This document shows positions 29,429 to 33,421 of a stretch of 33,421 bases of DNA, one piece after another. Position 1 is the first letter of the stretch. The number at the start of each line of letters is the position of its first letter. The DNA is from Halalkalibacter wakoensis JCM 9140 (GTDB lineage Bacteria; Bacillota; Bacilli; Bacillales; Bacillaceae_D), in NCBI RefSeq assembly GCF_000513095.1, contig NZ_BAUT01000043.1, forward strand, positions 1 to 33,421, given 5' to 3'. Both the position numbers and the translations under genes were made by a program. The notes beneath the pieces were generated by a model that saw only the letters and a program-made list of their open reading frames with translations, had not been told where the DNA came from and ran no database searches.

Positions 29429-29731
29429 ATGAAGAAAATTGATAAAAAGGTTGCTGATGCTTATTTCCGCGCTCGTACATCGTTGGTTGTCATTTGTTTG
29501 ATTATTGGCGGACTCGCTTCATTTGGTGTTGTTGCTTTTGCTGAGTGGTTTTCTCAGTTTACGATTATGGGAATGCCTGCTCATTATTACATGGGAGCTC
29601 AAGGTGCTGTTGTGATCTTCGTTATCTTGCTTTTTGGAAACGCTATCATAAGTGATCGTATTGATAAAAAGTTTGGAATTGATGAAGAGCAAAATACACG
29701 AGTGAGCTCGGGGAAAGTGTTAGATCACTAG
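29429..29731 (+). CDS. Sodium:solute symporter small subunit (DUF4212)
   Basis: The 100-residue product has two transmembrane segments (about 17-38 and 55-73) and matches the DUF4212 pattern, including AQGAVVIFVILLFGNAI followed by DRIDKKFGIDEE. In the VC_2705 subfamily this small subunit is always encoded beside the large symporter. The ribosome binding site GGGAGGAA is strong. It precedes the large subunit by 46 bases. Confidence 0.85.
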   Translation: MKKIDKKVADAYFRARTSLVVICLIIGGLASFGVVAFAEWFSQFTIMGMPAHYYMGAQGAVVIFVILLFGNAIISDRIDKKFGIDEEQNTRVSSGKVLDH

Positions 29732-29777
29732 AAGTCACACGATAAAAAAGCAACGAACATTGAGGGGGTATTTATAA

Positions 29778-31445
29778 ATGGATCAACAAACGATTGTATC
29801 AGTACTACTCATATTAGCAACGTTCGGACTTTATATTGGAATTTCTGTTTACAACCGAGCTAAGGCAACATCTGATTTTTATGTAGCTAGTCGTGGTGTA
29901 CCACCGATGTGGAATGGTATGGCCATAGGTGGAGACTGGATGAGTGCGGCTTCATTCATCGGTATGGCTGGTACGGTTATGATTCTTGGTTATGACGGGT
30001 TAGCCTATATTATGGGTTGGACCGGTGGGTACTTATTTCTTACTTTCTTACTAGCACCGCAGCTTAGAAAATATGGACGTTACACGGTACCTGAATTCAT
30101 TGGCGACCGTTTTGATAGCAACGCAGCCAGGCTGATCGCTGCTATTGCGACCATCATTATCAGTTTTACGTACATTATTGGACAGCTTTCTGGTTCAGGG
30201 GTTGTAATTGGACGTATTCTCAACATTCCAGCGATGTATGGAACAATGATCGGGGTAGTCGTTATTGCTATTTATGCCACACTCGGTGGGATGAAGGGGA
30301 TCACATGGACACAAGTTGCTCAGTACATGATTTTAATCATTGCCTACATTATTCCAATTGTCTTTATGTCATTGCAAATCACTCACAATCCACTACCTTG
30401 GTTAACGTATGGAAACATTGTCAATCAATTAGGGGAACTAGACCGCGAACTGGGAATATCGGAGTATTTTGCACCATTTGCGGAAAGTGATAAATCACAG
30501 TTTATTGCTCTTATGTTTACTTTAATGGTTGGTACAGCTGCACTTCCACACGTTATCGTTCGCTTTTACACAGTTACAACGATGAAAGCAGCTCGTTGGA
30601 GTGGAGCATGGGCGCTTGTCTTTATCGCACTTCTTTATTTATCAGCACCTGCTTATGCAGCATTCTCTCGTTTCATTTTAATGACACGTGTTGCAGGTCA
30701 ACCACTTGATGATCTACCTGCATGGACAGAAACATGGGTAAATACAGGACGATTACAGCTTGCTGATACAAACGGTGATGGCATTTTACAATGGTCTGAA
30801 ATTGTCATTTCAAACGATATTGTCGTTATGGCAACACCTGAAATTGCTAATCTAGGAGTCTTTGTTATTGGTCTCGTTGCAGCTGGGGCGATGGCTGCTG
30901 CTCTTTCAACAGCTGGGGGTCTATTAATTACCATTTCCTCTTCGTTTGCACATGATATTTACTATCGATTGATGAATCCGAATTCAAGTGATAAGAAGCG
31001 TCTTGCAGCGGGCCGTTGGGCAATCGTGCTAGCAACCATTGTCGCTGGGGTTGTCGCGCTTGACCCACCTGGGGTAATTACGCAAATTGTTGCGTGGGCG
31101 TTTGGTCTTGCAGGTGGTACGTTCTTCCCTGTCTTGCTATTAGGGGTATGGTGGAAGCGTGCGAATAAGCAAGGGGCAATTGCTGGTATGTTATCTGGTT
31201 TAATCGTGACATTAACGTATATTTTCGTTGCGCAACAAGGAATTACACTTTTTGGCATTCAAGATACAGGAGCGGGTCTAATTGGGGTTCCAGTTAACTT
31301 GCTTGTGATGATTATTGTATCGAAATTAACAGCTGCACCATCGCAAAAATTACAAGATGAAGTCGTTGACCTCCGTTATCCTGAGCAAATGAGCTACCGT
31401 GATGGCGAGGTATGGATGGATGAAGGAACAGGAACTGGAAAATAA
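29778..31445 (+). CDS. Sodium:solute symporter large subunit (VC_2705 subfamily)
   Basis: The 555-residue SSS-family transporter has about 13 transmembrane segments. Family landmarks include ASRGVPPMWNGMAIGGDWMS near residue 37, GRYTVPEFIGDRF near 100, and GLVAAGAMAAALSTAGGLL near 365. The substrate is probably a small carboxylate such as acetate, inferred from related symporters. A loop at 330-341 reads DTNGDGILQWSE, a textbook EF-hand calcium loop. The stop lies inside the next gene. A strong GAGGGGGT precedes the ATG. Confidence 0.88.
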   Translation: MDQQTIVSVLLILATFGLYIGISVYNRAKATSDFYVASRGVPPMWNGMAIGGDWMSAASFIGMAGTVMILGYDGLAYIMGWTGGYLFLTFLLAPQLRKYGRYTVPEFIGDRFDSNAARLIAAIATIIISFTYIIGQLSGSGVVIGRILNIPAMYGTMIGVVVIAIYATLGGMKGITWTQVAQYMILIIAYIIPIVFMSLQITHNPLPWLTYGNIVNQLGELDRELGISEYFAPFAESDKSQFIALMFTLMVGTAALPHVIVRFYTVTTMKAARWSGAWALVFIALLYLSAPAYAAFSRFILMTRVAGQPLDDLPAWTETWVNTGRLQLADTNGDGILQWSEIVISNDIVVMATPEIANLGVFVIGLVAAGAMAAALSTAGGLLITISSSFAHDIYYRLMNPNSSDKKRLAAGRWAIVLATIVAGVVALDPPGVITQIVAWAFGLAGGTFFPVLLLGVWWKRANKQGAIAGMLSGLIVTLTYIFVAQQGITLFGIQDTGAGLIGVPVNLLVMIIVSKLTAAPSQKLQDEVVDLRYPEQMSYRDGEVWMDEGTGTGK

Positions 31446-33330
31446 TCTTCGCATGAGGGTATGGGAGCATCCAATCTTCAAAGGGCTTGGTGAAACTGAG
31501 TTTAATGAATGCTTGGGTGCTTGCACCTTAAAGACGTATAAAAAAGCCGAGAAAGTACTTTATCGTAAAGCGCCAAGAGAAGGACTTCTGCTTATCCTAG
31601 AGGGGATAGCAGAAGTTTTTGTTGCAGTTGGCGAACATCGTGGGCAGCACTACCAGAAGGAGGTCCTGGAAGTGCTCGAAAAAGACGATATGATCGGCTT
31701 TTCCAGTTTAGCAGACTTTTTAGGGGGGAAAACAGAAGATCCAGAACGGTACGAGGTAGAAGTAAGTGCAGTGGAAGACTCCGTTTGTCTTCACATTCCG
31801 TACGCTGTTGTACAAATGCGTTGGGATGAACCTGGTGTCCGTGATTTCCTCTTGCAACAAGCAACCATTCGGCTTCAAGACATTTACGGCTCCTTTGCAG
31901 AACAAATTCAACTTGCCCATAAATGGGGAGAAAGTGAACCATTTATTAGGCGTATTCAAGACGTGATGAATGAACCTGTCATCATTGCGGATATGGAAGA
32001 TGATATTCAAGACATTGCAGAAAAAATGGTGAAGCATTCAACAAGCTCTGTCGTGGTCTTAAACGATAGTGATCAATTAATTGGGATCATAACAGAAAAA
32101 GATTTGGTTCAACGAGTAGTCGCAAAAGGACTCGGTGCAGGAACCGTTGCCTATGAAATTATGACTCCGCACCCGTTTATTATTTCCCGAGACGCTTATT
32201 ACTACGAAGCGATGTCGAGCTTTCTGATGAACGGCGTGAAACATCTGCCTGTTATGGATAGAGGACGGGTTGTCGGGATGGTGACACTATCTGATCTGTT
32301 ACGGAAAAAAAATCGAGGGACGATGGAGCTTTTAAGAACCGTTGAAGACTCAACATTGGCTACGATCCATGAGATTAAGCCTGCCATGTATGATGTACTG
32401 GCTAATTTACTTCATGACGGGATTCCGACCGTTCATGTAATAGAAGTAATGACAAAACTGTACGACCGCATCCTGCGTCATGTGGTCAAACTAGCAATAA
32501 AAAAAATTGGTGATCCTCCTGTGCCCTTTGTTTGGTACATGATGGGCTCAAGCGGTCGGAAAGAACAATTTATGTTAACCGATCAAGATCATTTTTTAGT
32601 TTACCAAGAAGGTGGAGAACACATTAATGCGTATTTCGCTCAATTAGGAAAAGAGCTCGTTTATGGTCTAGAAGCAGCGGGCTATAAAAGGTGTAAAGGC
32701 TTGATGATGGCAAGTGAGTCCCAATGGCGTGGCACGCTCCCAATATGGATGGAACGACTCCGCAGTTGGGGATTACGTGCGACAAATGATAACGTTTTGC
32801 TTGCTCACAATTTTCTCTCCTTTCGCTATGTGTATGGCTCCGAGGAGCTTCACGATCAATTTGTTTCCGGTGTGAAGGAACAACTAGAAAAGTCACGAAT
32901 TTTCCTATTCAGAATGGCAGAGCTCGAAAAAGAGCAGCCTGTCCCAACGTTTGATCACCCCATTCGAGCATTGTTTCGAATGAAACGGGAATCCGTTGAC
33001 TTGAAGAAGCAAGTATTGTTTCCGTTTCATCATTGTTTGCAGCTTCTTTGTGCAAGAAAAGGGTTCGTCGGTGGGGGAAATCCCCTTGAGCAGATTGAAT
33101 GGCTTGTAAAGCAAATGGTGCTTTCTGAAGAGACAGCTGATGAATTACGCTTTGCCTATGAGGTCGTATTGCGAATTCGAGTAGAACGTGGCTGGGAAGC
33201 CTATCAAAAAGATCAAGAGAGTGATAGTCTCGTCCACTTTAACTACCTACGAACAAAAGACAAAGAAGAACTATTGCTAGCCCTAAAATCCATACGAGCA
33301 CTTCAAAATCAAGTTGTCGCGATGAGTTGA
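31420..33330 (+). CDS. CBS-domain/DUF294 nucleotidyltransferase-like signalling protein
   Basis: The 636-residue soluble protein has a cyclic-nucleotide-binding-like N terminus (about 10-150), two CBS domains (about 180-310, from MNEPVIIADMEDDIQDIAEK to VGMVTLSDLLRK), then a DUF294 nucleotidyltransferase-like domain with MGSSGRKEQFMLTDQDHFL (about 370-390) and a C-terminal helical domain. This protein type often accompanies VC_2705-type symporters and probably senses adenine nucleotides to control them. ATG 31420 is preferred: GAGG lies nine bases upstream. It overlaps the symporter gene by 26 bases, so they are coupled. Confidence 0.87.
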   Translation: MKEQELENNLRMRVWEHPIFKGLGETEFNECLGACTLKTYKKAEKVLYRKAPREGLLLILEGIAEVFVAVGEHRGQHYQKEVLEVLEKDDMIGFSSLADFLGGKTEDPERYEVEVSAVEDSVCLHIPYAVVQMRWDEPGVRDFLLQQATIRLQDIYGSFAEQIQLAHKWGESEPFIRRIQDVMNEPVIIADMEDDIQDIAEKMVKHSTSSVVVLNDSDQLIGIITEKDLVQRVVAKGLGAGTVAYEIMTPHPFIISRDAYYYEAMSSFLMNGVKHLPVMDRGRVVGMVTLSDLLRKKNRGTMELLRTVEDSTLATIHEIKPAMYDVLANLLHDGIPTVHVIEVMTKLYDRILRHVVKLAIKKIGDPPVPFVWYMMGSSGRKEQFMLTDQDHFLVYQEGGEHINAYFAQLGKELVYGLEAAGYKRCKGLMMASESQWRGTLPIWMERLRSWGLRATNDNVLLAHNFLSFRYVYGSEELHDQFVSGVKEQLEKSRIFLFRMAELEKEQPVPTFDHPIRALFRMKRESVDLKKQVLFPFHHCLQLLCARKGFVGGGNPLEQIEWLVKQMVLSEETADELRFAYEVVLRIRVERGWEAYQKDQESDSLVHFNYLRTKDKEELLLALKSIRALQNQVVAMS

Positions 33331-33365
33331 GGAAGGGACATGGCTCTTGAATACAGTATTTCACT

Positions 33366-33421
33366 AAGTGAAATGGAGCGAAAGCCACTCGACGTCTGCG
33401 GGAAAAGAGGTAGGCCATTGG
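33366..33421. repeat. Type A palindromic repeat, cut by the window end
   Basis: AAGTGAAATGGAGCGAAAGC and TCTGCGGGAAAAGAGGTAGG match the left half of the copies at 2681 and 25901. The rest is outside the window. Confidence 0.8.

Overview
The window is a chromosomal stretch from a low-GC, endospore-forming Gram-positive bacterium of the Bacillaceae, very probably an alkaliphile. The gene order prfA-prmC-spoIIR-ywlB-ywlC-mntP-ywlE-rpiB-ywlG-glyA-upp-atp operon-ywzB-(ywmB)-murA-spoIID-spoIIQ is the Bacillus subtilis-type order of this region. Sporulation genes with recognisable sigma-F and sigma-E promoters are present. The ATP synthase has the a- and c-subunit residues described for alkaliphilic Bacillus (Lys179 and Gly211 in a; PxxExxP and an A/G-substituted GxGxGxG motif in c), plus the atpZ gene.

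Layout. 1-384: a 52-bp-period repeat array, then the prfA promoter. 385-4690: translation release (prfA, prmC), a tiny membrane peptide gene, a CxxC membrane protein, spoIIR and a GNAT gene (ywlB), with several small repeat elements. 4691-9693: a DnaA-box cluster leading into ywlC (tRNA threonylcarbamoyladenosine synthesis), then mntP, ywlE, a short chemoreceptor-like gene, rpiB and ywlG. 9694-12168: glyA and upp. 12169-15075: structured repeats and a secreted Vpr-like subtilase. 15137-22528: the ten-gene atp operon atpZ-I-B-E-F-H-A-G-D-C. 22529-25600: a second 52-bp array, ywzB, a decayed ywmB, murA. 25600-28730: two repeat elements, spoIID, a third 52-bp array, spoIIQ. 28744-33330: a probably CcpA-controlled region with two small membrane proteins, then a two-subunit sodium:solute symporter with a CBS/nucleotidyltransferase-like regulator. 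The last bases enter another repeat element.

Themes. Nearly all genes are on the plus strand and are ordinary housekeeping or sporulation functions. The unusual content is in the intergenic DNA. Three separate arrays share a 52-bp period and alternating GTCCGAA/TTCGGAC arms. A fourth element is a large dyad built of about 52-bp units. Two subfamilies of a GC-rich palindromic element share a core but have different outer stems. A MITE-like insertion abuts the ywlB ribosome binding site. Other points of interest are the DnaA-box cluster at ywlB-ywlC, the ywmB pseudogene, a spoIIR leader in which the promoter lies in the loop of a hairpin, and an EF-hand-like loop inside the symporter. No RNA genes, prophage, complete insertion sequence or CRISPR array were seen.
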